Positions 13,986 to 23,117 are shown, numbered from the stretch's first letter. The stretch is DNA of 25,474 nt from Bacillota bacterium (GCA_023458875.1 JAEWXO010000081.1:1-25474); one strand, 5' to 3'. Numbers and translations are program-made. Notes: generated by a model from the letters alone, not told the origin.

Positions 13986-14852
13986 TTGAGAATTGCGGAT
14001 AAATGGGAACAATACAGTATTCTTGATACTTCTACAGAGGAAAAACTTGAAAACTGGAACGGTATAAAATTAATAAGACCTGACCCTCAGATAATATGGG
14101 CAACCGATAAGGACCAGGCACTTTGGGACACGGCAGACGGCCATTATTTTCGCTCTTCAAGCGGTGGCGGAAGCTGGGAATATAAAAATTCAAAGCCGCA
14201 GAAGGCATGGAATATGTCATACGGCAATCTTACATTCAAAATAAAGCCGACAGGCTTCAAGCATACGGGCCTGTTCCCTGAACAGGCAGTAAACTGGGAT
14301 TTTATGCAGGACAAGATAAAAAACCATAAGGATAATGTAAATGTTCTGAATCTTTTTGCATATACAGGCGGTGCAACACTTGCATGTGCCGAAGCCGGTG
14401 CCTCTGTATGTCATGTGGACGCTTCAAAGGGTATGGTTTCATGGGCAAGGGAAAACGCCGCCCTGTCAGGCCTCGAAGCAAAGCCTGTAAGATGGATAGT
14501 CGATGACTGTGAGAAGTTTGTTCAGCGTGAAATAAGGCGCGGACACAAATACGATGCAATAGTCATGGATCCGCCGTCATACGGACGCGGTGCAAACGGA
14601 GAGGTGTGGAAGCTTGAGGACAGCATTTATGACCTTGTCAGGCTGTGCTCGGAGGTTCTCAGCCGGGAACCACTGTTTTTTATATTAAACAGCTACACTA
14701 CAGGACTTTCTCCGGCTGTTATGGCATATATTCTTGACAGTATTCTTGTGAAAAAATTCGGGGGCTCTGTTTCATCCGATGAAATAGGCCTTCCGGTGAA
14801 AAGCAGCAGAATGGCTCTTCCATGCGGTTCAACAGCTATATGGCAGAGATAG
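13986..14852 (+). CDS. Class I SAM-dependent methyltransferase, RlmI/RlmK-like (probable rRNA methylase)
   Basis: A 288-residue protein. An N-terminal beta-rich part (to ~75; WDTADGHYF, GNLTFKIKPTGFKHTGLFPEQ) precedes a Rossmann methyltransferase domain: motif I VLNLFAYTGGATLACAEAG, motif II VCHVDASKGMVSWARENA, a DD(C) acidic motif, and motif IV DPPSYGRG, the DPP(S/Y) type used by 23S rRNA cytosine-5 or guanine methylases such as RlmI and the C-terminal half of RlmL. The PUA domain of RlmI is absent. The start is TTG 13986 preceded by GGGGAAATG; no better start is near. It sits 26 bases after the mutase gene and 24 before ecfA1. Target base unknown. Confidence 0.82.
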   Translation: MRIADKWEQYSILDTSTEEKLENWNGIKLIRPDPQIIWATDKDQALWDTADGHYFRSSSGGGSWEYKNSKPQKAWNMSYGNLTFKIKPTGFKHTGLFPEQAVNWDFMQDKIKNHKDNVNVLNLFAYTGGATLACAEAGASVCHVDASKGMVSWARENAALSGLEAKPVRWIVDDCEKFVQREIRRGHKYDAIVMDPPSYGRGANGEVWKLEDSIYDLVRLCSEVLSREPLFFILNSYTTGLSPAVMAYILDSILVKKFGGSVSSDEIGLPVKSSRMALPCGSTAIWQR

Positions 14853-14876
14853 CCCATAGTTTGGAGGCGGTTTTAT

Positions 14877-15740
14877 TTGTCAGATGAAAGTATCATATCA
14901 GCTCAGGAATTAAGATTTTCATACGGAAGTCCTGACGATGGAAAAACTGTACATGATGAAGTTCTTAAAGGTATAAACATAAACATCAGCAGCGGAGAAT
15001 TTATAGCTGTACTCGGACATAACGGTTCAGGAAAGTCAACATTTGCACGACACACAAATGCGATACTTACCCCCACATCCGGAAAAATCTATGTCATCGG
15101 AATCGATACAACGGATGAAAACCGGATATTTGACATAAGACAGAATGTCGGTATGGTGTTTCAGAATCCCGATAATCAGATTGTTGCTGCAATCGTTGAG
15201 GAGGATGTTGCATTTGCCCTTGAAAATACAGGCGTTCCGCCTGATGAAATGAGAAAAAGAGTAGATGACGCATTAAAAGCCGTAAACATGTACGAATACC
15301 GTGAGCATTCTCCCCATAAGCTTTCCGGAGGTCAGAAGCAGAGGATAACCATAGCAGGAATAATAGCAATGCGTCCGAAATGCATAGTCCTTGATGAACC
15401 TACGGCTATGCTTGATCCGGCAGGCAGACGTGACGTTATATCAACGATAAAAATGCTTAACAGACAGTATGGAATAACTGTTGTGCTCATAACCCACTAT
15501 ATGGACGAGGCTGCAAAGACTGACAGAGTCATAGTGATGGACAGCGGCAGAGTAATTCTTGACGATATTCCGTCGCAGGTGTTTTCAAACGTCGGACTTT
15601 TGAAAAAAACCGGTCTGGATGTACCTCAGGTTACAGAGCTTGTTTATGAACTTAACAAATGCGGGTTAAAGCTTGATTCTCATATAATCACAGAAGAAGA
15701 ATGTGTAAATGCATTAAAAACAATATTGAAGGAAGAGTAA
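14877..15740 (+). CDS. ecfA1: ECF transporter ATPase EcfA1
   Basis: A 287-residue ATP-binding subunit of the energy-coupling factor module, which powers uptake of vitamins or metals through interchangeable S components. Walker A GHNGSGKST (47-55), Q-loop VFQNPDNQIV (94-103), signature LSGGQKQR (149-156), Walker B IVLDEP (170-175) and the switch His in ITHYMDE are all present. The C-terminal GLDVPQVTEL segment is typical of EcfA proteins. The start is TTG 14877 with TTGGAGGCGG upstream. No S component gene is nearby, so this is a shared (group II) module. ecfA2 follows after 2 bases. Confidence 0.93.
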   Translation: MSDESIISAQELRFSYGSPDDGKTVHDEVLKGININISSGEFIAVLGHNGSGKSTFARHTNAILTPTSGKIYVIGIDTTDENRIFDIRQNVGMVFQNPDNQIVAAIVEEDVAFALENTGVPPDEMRKRVDDALKAVNMYEYREHSPHKLSGGQKQRITIAGIIAMRPKCIVLDEPTAMLDPAGRRDVISTIKMLNRQYGITVVLITHYMDEAAKTDRVIVMDSGRVILDDIPSQVFSNVGLLKKTGLDVPQVTELVYELNKCGLKLDSHIITEEECVNALKTILKEE

Positions 15741-15742
15741 AA

Positions 15743-16624
15743 TTGGCTATATTACGGACAGAAAATCTCACATATGTATACGGTGAGGGTACACCGTTCC
15801 GGAAAACCGCTGTTGACAATGTTACACTTGAAATTCAGAAAGGCGAGATTATCGGTGTAATAGGCCACACGGGATCAGGAAAATCTACGCTTATACAGCA
15901 TTTTAACGGACTTCTCAAGCCGACATCCGGAAAAGTATTTTTCAATGATGTTGATATATGGGAAGGGAAAAAAGTAATGCCCGGTCTGAGATTTAAGGTC
16001 GGCCTTGTTTTCCAGTATCCGGAATATCAGATATTTGAGGAAACCGTATATAAGGACATTGCCTATGGACCCTCAAACATGAAGCTTGACAAGGATGAAA
16101 TAAAAAGGCGTGTAACGGAGACTGCGGATATTCTGGGTATAACATCCGATATGCTGAACCGTTCACCTTTCGAGCTTTCAGGCGGTCAGAAAAGACGTGT
16201 GGCAATAGCAGGTGTTATGGCTATGCGTCCCGAGGTTCTTATTCTTGACGAGCCTACTGCCGGACTCGATCCGCGCGGACGTGACACTATCCTTGAACTT
16301 ATCAAAAAATATAATAAAATCATGGGCTGCACTGTGCTTATCGTGTCACACAGCATGGAGGATATGGCCGAATATGCCCAGAGAATAATAGTAATGAATC
16401 GGTCGGGACTGTTCTGCTTTGACAGGACAGCGGATGTATTTGCAAGGTCAGAGGAGATTTCGCGGATGGGTCTTGACGTTCCGCAGATAACGAGGGTATT
16501 TAACGAATTAAAAAAATCAGGAATTGTATTTGATGATGAAATTTATACGGTAAAATACGCAAAAGAAAAAATTCTGGAATATTTATCACGGAGGGACGGT
16601 ACCGGATCATGCTCAAAGATATAA
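15743..16624 (+). CDS. ecfA2: ECF transporter ATPase EcfA2
   Basis: A 293-residue partner ATPase that forms a heterodimer with EcfA1 at the cytoplasmic face. Walker A GHTGSGKST (41-49), Q-loop VFQYPEYQIFEETV (89-102), LSGGQKRR (145-152), Walker B ILDEP (167-171) and VSHSMEDMAEYA are all seen. I place the start at TTG 15743, giving MAILRTENLTYVYGEG, with GGAAGAG just upstream; an upstream in-frame ATG at 15701 would overlap ecfA1 by 40 bases and add 14 residues unlike the family. The 3' end overlaps ecfT by 16 bases. Confidence 0.92.
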   Translation: MAILRTENLTYVYGEGTPFRKTAVDNVTLEIQKGEIIGVIGHTGSGKSTLIQHFNGLLKPTSGKVFFNDVDIWEGKKVMPGLRFKVGLVFQYPEYQIFEETVYKDIAYGPSNMKLDKDEIKRRVTETADILGITSDMLNRSPFELSGGQKRRVAIAGVMAMRPEVLILDEPTAGLDPRGRDTILELIKKYNKIMGCTVLIVSHSMEDMAEYAQRIIVMNRSGLFCFDRTADVFARSEEISRMGLDVPQITRVFNELKKSGIVFDDEIYTVKYAKEKILEYLSRRDGTGSCSKI

Positions 16625-17412
16625 CGATTGGTCAGTATTTTCCGGGGAACAGTATAATTCACAGACTGGATGCAAGGTTTAAGATAATTATAACAATAAT
16701 ATTTATTGTTATGCTGTTTGCTGCAGACGGATTTGCTTCAATCGGCATAGGCGTAATATTTATGATAATGTCATATGTTCTTACCCGGATTCCTGTGGGA
16801 CTTATGTTTAAAAGTCTCAGACCGGTAATACCTGTTTTGTTTTTTACAGCTGTTCTGAATGTATTCTTTTATGAAGGTGATGTAATATTTCATCTCTGGT
16901 TTATAAAAATCACCGATGAAGGCGTGAAAAATGCATCGTTTATGCTTATCAGGGTAATTTCGCTTATAGTAGGTTCCTCAATACTTACCTATACCACATC
17001 ACCTGTAGCTCTTACCGATGGAATTGAAAGACTTATGTCACCTCTGAAAAGATTTAAGTTTCCCGTGCATGAACTTGCAATGATGATGACAATAGCTCTG
17101 CGGTTTATACCGACTCTCATAGAAGAAACAGATAAAATAATATCCGCACAGAAGGCAAGGGGCGCGGACTTTGAAAACGGCAGCCTTAAACAGCGTATAA
17201 GTGCGGTTATACCTGTTATAATTCCCCTTTTTGTTTCGGCTTTCAAACGTGCCGAGGAGCTGGCTGTTGCTATGGAGTGCAGGTGTTATCAAGGCGGAGA
17301 GGGTCGGACAAGACTAAGAAAGTCAAGGATAAAAATTTCTGACTTTATAGCTCTTGCATGTTCAGTCACTTTTCTGGCAGGAATAATAACCACAGATTAT
17401 TTATTAAAGTGA
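16609..17412 (+). CDS. ecfT: ECF transporter transmembrane protein EcfT
   Basis: A 267-residue membrane subunit that couples the two ATPases to S components. It begins QYFPGNSIIHRLDARFKI, the usual EcfT start (G..S..H.LDPR.K), followed by several hydrophobic helices. The two Ala-Arg-Gly-type coupling motifs are AQKARGADF and AMECRCYQGGEGRTR; the second has Cys in place of Ala and Gly, a variant also known in Firmicutes. The start ATG lies within the ecfA2 end, with GGAGGGACGG upstream, indicating coupled translation of the membrane complex. Confidence 0.93.
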   Translation: MLKDITIGQYFPGNSIIHRLDARFKIIITIIFIVMLFAADGFASIGIGVIFMIMSYVLTRIPVGLMFKSLRPVIPVLFFTAVLNVFFYEGDVIFHLWFIKITDEGVKNASFMLIRVISLIVGSSILTYTTSPVALTDGIERLMSPLKRFKFPVHELAMMMTIALRFIPTLIEETDKIISAQKARGADFENGSLKQRISAVIPVIIPLFVSAFKRAEELAVAMECRCYQGGEGRTRLRKSRIKISDFIALACSVTFLAGIITTDYLLK

Positions 17413-17422
17413 GGTGTTTTTT

Positions 17423-17920
17423 ATGAACGGAATTATGGTATTGCTTATGCTTCTGGTATTTATCCCTCCGGTCGCTGCTGTATTTGTTCTGATAAAAAGA
17501 CTCAGAGAAGAAAAATTCAGAAATCAGTATGATGCAAAGGACAGATTTTTTGAATCAATAAGTCTTGGTAATCTGAATTCAGGAAATGATAAAAAACCGT
17601 TATCAGAGGATAAGAATAAAAATACGGATAATGATGATTTGAAAAAAGACAGTACGGATGATAATATAAATACTACACAGGCAGCTGAGAAGACGGAAAA
17701 AACAGAAACTCCTGACAGCAATTCTCCTGAGACAGAACCGATGGCTCAGAAACCTGTAAACAAAAATGACAGTGATAAAAAAAATCAAAGCAGAATAGAT
17801 AAAGCAGAAGCGGCAGAGCTTGTTATGGATATCATGAAAAGAAGCAGTAAAAAGGGAAATACAGATGTTCAGCTGCAGGATATGATAGAGCTTCTGAAAA
17901 CCGGCAAGGATAAAAAATAG
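17423..17920 (+). CDS. Small membrane-anchored acidic protein of unknown function
   Basis: A protein of 165 residues. One N-terminal membrane helix (GIMVLLMLLVFIPPVAAVFVLI) is followed by KRLREEK and a long hydrophilic, Asp/Asn/Lys/Glu-rich, probably disordered middle. It ends in a short amphipathic segment, KAEAAELVMDIMKRSSKKG...LQDMIELLKTG, that looks structured and could be the functional part. I chose ATG 17423 because GAGGTG (17411-17416) is its ribosome binding site; the in-frame GTG at 17414 lies inside it. I do not recognise the family. It sits 10 bases after ecfT and 20 before truA, so it is expressed with them. The tail ends like that of the gene at 6599 (a short helical ELLK-type segment), a weak similarity. 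Confidence 0.7.
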   Translation: MNGIMVLLMLLVFIPPVAAVFVLIKRLREEKFRNQYDAKDRFFESISLGNLNSGNDKKPLSEDKNKNTDNDDLKKDSTDDNINTTQAAEKTEKTETPDSNSPETEPMAQKPVNKNDSDKKNQSRIDKAEAAELVMDIMKRSSKKGNTDVQLQDMIELLKTGKDKK

Positions 17921-17940
17921 ATGGATGAGGTTGTTAAATA

Positions 17941-18675
17941 TTGAGAAACTTGAAAGTGATTATGTCATACAGAGGTACTGCATATCATGGATTTCAGAAG
18001 CAGGAAAATGCCGTTACGGTTCAGGAAGTTGTGGAAAAATGCGTATCACGTGTACTTGATACAAAAACCGATATATCCGGTTGCTCGCGTACCGATACGG
18101 GTGTACATGCAAATGAATACTGCTTTTCACTCCATACTGACAGGGATATAAAAGAAAGAAATTTTATAAGAGGAGTAAACGGATATCTTCCGCAGGATAT
18201 TTCAATATTGTCGTGTGAGGAAGTCAGTCAGGATTTCCACGCGAGATTTTCATGCAGGGCAAAGGAGTACATGTATCTGATACATAACAGCGAAAGCAGG
18301 AACCCGTTTGCCGAGGATCTGCAGTATCATTACAGAAGGCCGATGGATATTGAGCTTATGAATCAGGCAGCAGCTGATATTATAGGCACACATGATTTTA
18401 AAAGCTTTTGTTCGGCGCATAATGAAAAGGTTGATACTGTACGGACTATTTACAGTCTCAGCATTAAAAAACAAGAAGATTTGGTCAAAGTACTTGTAAA
18501 AGGTGATGGTTTTCTGTATAATATGGTTAGGATAATTATTGGGACACTGCTATGGGTAAATGAAGGAAAAATAAAACCGGACAGTATACCTGATATTATC
18601 AGGGCGGCCGACAGAAGATATGCGGGGAAAACAGCGCAGCCGCATGGATTGTATCTGAACCGTGTGTTTTATTGA
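17941..18675 (+). CDS. truA: tRNA pseudouridine synthase A
   Basis: A 244-residue enzyme that converts uridines 38-40 of the tRNA anticodon stem to pseudouridine. The catalytic Asp52 is in GCSRTDTGVHA, the N-terminal SYRGTAYHGFQKQ is typical, and FCSAHNEKVDTVRTI, GDGFLYNMVRIIIGTLL and the C-terminal AQPHGLYLNRV are the usual TruA blocks. Length is normal. The start is TTG 17941 preceded by GATGAGGTTG. In many Firmicutes truA directly follows the ecf genes, as it nearly does here. Confidence 0.95.
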   Translation: MRNLKVIMSYRGTAYHGFQKQENAVTVQEVVEKCVSRVLDTKTDISGCSRTDTGVHANEYCFSLHTDRDIKERNFIRGVNGYLPQDISILSCEEVSQDFHARFSCRAKEYMYLIHNSESRNPFAEDLQYHYRRPMDIELMNQAAADIIGTHDFKSFCSAHNEKVDTVRTIYSLSIKKQEDLVKVLVKGDGFLYNMVRIIIGTLLWVNEGKIKPDSIPDIIRAADRRYAGKTAQPHGLYLNRVFY

Positions 18676-18693
18676 TATTTGCAGGAGGATAAA

Positions 18694-19854
18694 ATGAAAG
18701 ACGCAAATGTAACTGATTTTGCAGAAATTCGACGTATCAAGAGAAAACGGCGTAATATGCAGAAGTTTTTAGGGTTCATGGCAATACTTATAATTGCTCT
18801 CGGATTATATTTATCGAGAGAAAGATGGGTTCCGAATGTAAATTCAAAAAATACAGTCTTCAGTGATAATGAAATTTCAGGAGGAAACTTTCCTCTGAGT
18901 ATAACGAACGGTATAAATTATCAGACATGCAGGTTCGGGGACAATTTTGTTCTTCTCAGTGATACGCGGTTTTATATATATTCAATTACAGGAGAGCTGC
19001 TGGAGACAAGACAGCATACATATTCAAACACTGTCCTCAAGCATTCATCAAGTAAGGCACTTGTATATGAACAGGGCGGAAGTCACTTTAAGGTTGAGGG
19101 AAAACGAAAAACCGTTTATGAAAAGAAAATAGATAATTCAATATGCATGGCAGCAATAAGCGATAAAGGATATGTTGCAGTAGTATCAACCTCTGATCAG
19201 TATGTTTGTGAACTGACAGTTTATGATTCAAAGGGCACTGTGATTTATTTCAGAGGCTGTGTAGAGCGTATAATGGATGTAGCATTCAACAAAGACAGTA
19301 CAGGATGCTCGATTATTACAATAAATGCAAATGAAGGACAGATGGTATCAAAGGCAACAGCTCTGTCATTTGAATCAGATAAGGATTTATGGAAGACGGA
19401 TGAGCTTGCTACATGCTGTATTTCAGCATATACTACAGATGACGGCGGACTTTTTGTATTTGGAGATACCCAGTGTGCATATTATAACAATAAAGGCGAA
19501 TGCAAGCAGGGCTATGTATACGGAAGTACACTTATAGATGCCATGTTTGCAGAGAATAAGGCCGCAATGATATTTGAAAGCGAGGAACGCCGTAAAACAA
19601 GCCTTGTAATGATAGCAAGCCATAATTCCGATCCTGTTGAGATTACAATAGATAAAAACGTAAAATGCATATTTAACGAAAAGGATGCAGTTTATGTAAT
19701 GACGGAAAATGCTGTTGAGGCATACAACTATAGCGGAAAGCTTATAAAATCAAAAGAGATTTCAGAAAATTATCGCGAATTTTATAAAATTGACAATTAT
19801 ATGCTTCTGCTTGGGTATAATAAAATTGATATGATGGAATTTGAGATAAAATAG
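18694..19854 (+). CDS. DUF5711-like membrane-anchored beta-propeller protein
   Basis: A 386-residue protein. A basic N-terminus (RRIKRKRR) precedes a single membrane helix (about 24-40), followed by a large extracytoplasmic domain made of repeated beta-strand units such as CRFGDNFVLLSDTRFYIYS, GYVAVVSTSDQYVCELTVYD and GGLFVFGDTQCAYYNNKGE, the look of a WD40/PQQ-like propeller. I associate this layout with DUF5711, common in Ruminococcus-type genomes and often beside a CvpA-like gene, as here. The start ATG 18694 has GCAGGAGGAT 3 bases upstream; an in-frame TTG at 18679 lies before the ribosome binding site and is rejected. No function is known to me; an envelope role is inferred. Confidence 0.72.
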   Translation: MKDANVTDFAEIRRIKRKRRNMQKFLGFMAILIIALGLYLSRERWVPNVNSKNTVFSDNEISGGNFPLSITNGINYQTCRFGDNFVLLSDTRFYIYSITGELLETRQHTYSNTVLKHSSSKALVYEQGGSHFKVEGKRKTVYEKKIDNSICMAAISDKGYVAVVSTSDQYVCELTVYDSKGTVIYFRGCVERIMDVAFNKDSTGCSIITINANEGQMVSKATALSFESDKDLWKTDELATCCISAYTTDDGGLFVFGDTQCAYYNNKGECKQGYVYGSTLIDAMFAENKAAMIFESEERRKTSLVMIASHNSDPVEITIDKNVKCIFNEKDAVYVMTENAVEAYNYSGKLIKSKEISENYREFYKIDNYMLLLGYNKIDMMEFEIK

Positions 19855-19866
19855 AGGTGATTGCAA

Positions 19867-20757
19867 ATGGACTTCATTATATGGGACATAATTTTTATAG
19901 CAATAATAGCATTATGCGTAATAACACATGCAAAAAAGGGATTTTCAAATATAATTTTTTCATTTGCCGCATATATGATTTCTGTGGCACTTGCTTTCGG
20001 TATTACAGAAACATCAGCAGATGGAATTTACAACTCCTATGCAAAGGATTCTGTAACGAGGTCGCTTACAGATACCCTGAGAAATTTCAGCGTGTCTGAT
20101 GAGTTAAAAAGCTATTACCATGAGAAAACAGTGGGATTTGATATGTCAGATAAACAGGTAAGTGAAATTCTTAATTCCGGAGATAATATGGATTCTAAGC
20201 TCTCAGAACTTATAAATTCAACTCTTGGTTCAGATGTTTGTGATGAAAACGAGGCATATGAAGGACTTTACGATATACTGAACGAATCATTCCAGGAAAA
20301 AATATCTGAAAATCTTCCGCCTTGTGCCGGAAAATATTTCAGCTCATTTACCGCTAAAAATAAGGACAGCATGTTTGAACTGATAAATATCATTGCTAAA
20401 GATGACTACGAATCAGCTGCAGTATACATAGAGGAAAATTATATTCATAATCTTATTATTAAATTTATAAAAGTTATTATGTTTATATTTCTTTCTGTAA
20501 TTTTTATAACATTATCTCAGGCTATTCTGAAAATAATAAGGAAAAAAACTTCATCAACTGCTTTGGGAAAAGCAGATTCAATAGCAGGCGGAGTTACAGG
20601 TGCACTGGTGGGTCTGACTTTTATGGTTATAATGGCATTCGTTGTAAAAATGATAATATACGCAGGATTTACAGGTGCTGTTATCAATGAAGAAGCAATA
20701 AACAGTTCAATAATTTTCAGACATTTCTACAAACTCGATAATATTTTGGTAAAATAA
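19867..20757 (+). CDS. CvpA-like integral membrane protein
   Basis: A 296-residue protein with two N-terminal membrane helices (about 4-21 and 27-46), a long extracytoplasmic hydrophilic loop (50-195) and further helices near 196-217 and 235-262. Between the latter lies KTSSTALGKADSIAGGVTGALVG, close to the G-x-x-(N/D)-R/S-x-x-G-x-x-x-G pattern of CvpA/colicin V production proteins. The loop is longer than in classic CvpA (about 160-180 residues in total). ATG 19867 is preceded by AGAGGTGATTGCAA; the TTG at 19861 is within the spacer. Last gene before a 75-base gap to clpE. Family assignment is tentative. Confidence 0.65.
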   Translation: MDFIIWDIIFIAIIALCVITHAKKGFSNIIFSFAAYMISVALAFGITETSADGIYNSYAKDSVTRSLTDTLRNFSVSDELKSYYHEKTVGFDMSDKQVSEILNSGDNMDSKLSELINSTLGSDVCDENEAYEGLYDILNESFQEKISENLPPCAGKYFSSFTAKNKDSMFELINIIAKDDYESAAVYIEENYIHNLIIKFIKVIMFIFLSVIFITLSQAILKIIRKKTSSTALGKADSIAGGVTGALVGLTFMVIMAFVVKMIIYAGFTGAVINEEAINSSIIFRHFYKLDNILVK

Positions 20758-20832
20758 ATTATAAAAATGCGGTAATGCTTTAATTGTGATACATAATCAA
20801 TAATTTGCATAGCCGAAAAAGTGGAGGTAAAT

Positions 20833-23115
20833 ATGGTTTTATGTAGTAGATGTAAAAAGAGGCCGGCTGTTGTGTTTATAACAGCTATGCAGGGAGAAAC
20901 TCAAAAGAACGAGGGGCTTTGCATGTTATGCGCAAAAGAAATGAAAATACCGCAGGTAACTGATTATATGAACCAGCTTGGTATATCAGATGATGATATC
21001 GAGCAGATTTCTGATCAGATGATGGATCTGGTTGACGGTGATGTGTTTGAACATGGCGGCTCAAGTACTCTGCCTCCGTTTATTCAGGAGATGATAAACA
21101 ACAATGGCGGTGATGATACAAAGGGAAACAAGGGGCTGGGCTCAATATTCGGCGGGAATTTTGATAAGAAAAAAACAAATGACACAAAGAAAAAAGAAAA
21201 GAAGCTCAAATTCCTTGAAAACTACTGTACAAATTTAAGTCAGAAAGCCATGGATGGAAATATAGATCTTATAGTAGGAAGAGATAAGGAAATATCAAGA
21301 GTTATTCAGATACTTTCAAGAAGAACAAAAAACAATCCTTGTCTTATAGGTGAACCTGGTGTAGGTAAGACGGCTATTGCAGAGGGAATAGCACAGAGAA
21401 TAGAAAACGGTAATGTTCCTTATAACCTTAAAGATAAAAAAGTATATCTGCTTGATCTTACAGCCCTTGTTGCAGGAACACAGTTCAGGGGTCAGTTTGA
21501 AAGCCGTGTAAAGGGTCTTGTAGATGAAGTAAAGGCAGAGAAAAACATCATACTTTTCATTGATGAGGTGCATAACCTTGTAGGAACAGGTGATTCCGAA
21601 GGCTCGATGAATGCTGCAAATATCCTTAAACCTGCTCTTTCAAGAGGAGAGGTTCAGGTTGTAGGTGCTACGACATTTACCGAGTACAGAAAATACATTG
21701 AAAAAGACAGTGCACTGGAAAGACGTTTTCAGCCTGTTTCTGTAAATGAACCGACAATAGAGGAAACATTTGATATTTTAAAGGGAATAAAAAATTATTA
21801 TGAGGATTTTCACAGGGTAAAGATTACTGATGAGCTGCTGAGATCATGTGCGGTTTTATCAGAAAGATATATAAACGACAGATTTCTGCCTGATAAGGCT
21901 ATAGATCTTCTTGATGAGAGCTGTGCATGTACCAGTATAGAAAGCACTGTTCTGAGGGAATACGATCTGCTTACACAGAAGCTTGATGAGCTTACCCAAA
22001 AAGAAAAAGATATAGAGGATTCAAATGAGCCTGATTTTCAGATGCTTGCTGAAATAAAAAGCGATATTATAAGGTGCAAAGAAGATATTCAGGCAGCCGA
22101 GGAAAAGAAAGACAAGGTTTATGTAAGTGAGGAAAATCTTGCAAGAGTTATAGAGCTCTGGACAGGAATACCGGCAAATAAAATTGCAGAAACAGAGTTC
22201 AGAAAAATAGCCGATATTGAATCAAAGCTTAAAAAGAAGATAATAGGCCAGGATGAAGCTGTATCTGTACTTGCAAAGGCAATAAAAAGAACAAGAGTGC
22301 AGCTCTCAAAACGCCGCAGACCGGCATCGTTTATATTTGTAGGACCAACAGGTGTCGGAAAAACAGAGCTTGTAAAGGTTCTTGCAGAGGAGCTGTTTGA
22401 TTCGACCGAGCCTCTCATCAGACTTGACATGACTGAGTTTATGGAAAAGCATGCAGTTTCAAGACTTATAGGTTCACCTCCGGGATATGTAGGCTATGAT
22501 GAAGCAGGACAGCTCACGGAAAAGGTAAGAAGAAAGCCGTATTCAGTAATATTATTTGATGAAATTGAAAAGGCACATCCTGATGTAATGAATATACTTC
22601 TTCAGATACTTGACGAAGGAAAGCTCGATGATGCACAGGGCAGATCGGTAAGCTTTGAAAACACAATAATTGCGCTTACATCAAATGCCGGATCGATTGA
22701 TAAGTCAACCGGTGTGGGATTCAATAAAACAGAAGAACAGATTTCATCAGACAAAGCAATCAAGGGCCTGAGAGAATTCCTGAGACCTGAATTTATAAGC
22801 CGTATTGATGAAATAGTAGTGTTCAAGCCGCTTGGCAAGGACTCATATGCAAAAATTGCAGGGCTTATGATAGACGAAATGAAAGAACCGCTCAAGGAAA
22901 AAGGTATTGAGCTTGAATATGACGAGGAAATACTTAAAATAATTGCAGATAAGTCATATGATCAGAAGTTTGGTGCACGAGATATCAGGAAGGTTATCCG
23001 TACTGATGTTGAGGACAAAATAGCTTCAGAAATAATTGAAAACCCTGAAAAGCAGATAAGCAAAATGACAATAACATCCGATGACGGTAAAATTATAGTA
23101 AATATAGAAGAATAA
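20833..23115 (+). CDS. clpE: ClpE-type AAA+ chaperone/protease ATPase with N-terminal zinc finger
   Basis: A 760-residue Hsp100 unfoldase expected to feed proteins to ClpP. The N-terminus is not the Clp-N repeat but a zinc finger with two CxxC pairs (Cys4/Cys7 and Cys30/Cys33), as in ClpE and McsA. Then come AAA domain 1 (Walker A GEPGVGKT 173-180, Walker B LFIDE 241-245), a coiled middle domain (about 375-430), and AAA domain 2 (Walker A GPTGVGKT 504-511, Walker B LFDE 574-577). A VGF tripeptide at 628-630 is in the ClpP-docking loop, as in ClpC. ATG 20833 follows GGAGGTAAAT; the GTG at 20821 lies at the start of that ribosome binding site. I see no CtsR operator (GGTCAAA repeat) upstream. 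It may be transcribed from the operon or a weak own promoter in the 75-base gap. ClpC is the alternative name. Confidence 0.9.
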   Translation: MVLCSRCKKRPAVVFITAMQGETQKNEGLCMLCAKEMKIPQVTDYMNQLGISDDDIEQISDQMMDLVDGDVFEHGGSSTLPPFIQEMINNNGGDDTKGNKGLGSIFGGNFDKKKTNDTKKKEKKLKFLENYCTNLSQKAMDGNIDLIVGRDKEISRVIQILSRRTKNNPCLIGEPGVGKTAIAEGIAQRIENGNVPYNLKDKKVYLLDLTALVAGTQFRGQFESRVKGLVDEVKAEKNIILFIDEVHNLVGTGDSEGSMNAANILKPALSRGEVQVVGATTFTEYRKYIEKDSALERRFQPVSVNEPTIEETFDILKGIKNYYEDFHRVKITDELLRSCAVLSERYINDRFLPDKAIDLLDESCACTSIESTVLREYDLLTQKLDELTQKEKDIEDSNEPDFQMLAEIKSDIIRCKEDIQAAEEKKDKVYVSEENLARVIELWTGIPANKIAETEFRKIADIESKLKKKIIGQDEAVSVLAKAIKRTRVQLSKRRRPASFIFVGPTGVGKTELVKVLAEELFDSTEPLIRLDMTEFMEKHAVSRLIGSPPGYVGYDEAGQLTEKVRRKPYSVILFDEIEKAHPDVMNILLQILDEGKLDDAQGRSVSFENTIIALTSNAGSIDKSTGVGFNKTEEQISSDKAIKGLREFLRPEFISRIDEIVVFKPLGKDSYAKIAGLMIDEMKEPLKEKGIELEYDEEILKIIADKSYDQKFGARDIRKVIRTDVEDKIASEIIENPEKQISKMTITSDDGKIIVNIEE

Positions 23116-23117
23116 TA

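Noticed and set aside
14302..14559. Minus-strand frame opposite the methyltransferase gene
   Set aside because: Antisense to clear methyltransferase motifs and without ribosome binding site.
20758..20832. CtsR or HrcA operator before clpE
   Set aside because: Neither GGTCAAA repeats nor the CIRCE inverted repeat is present.
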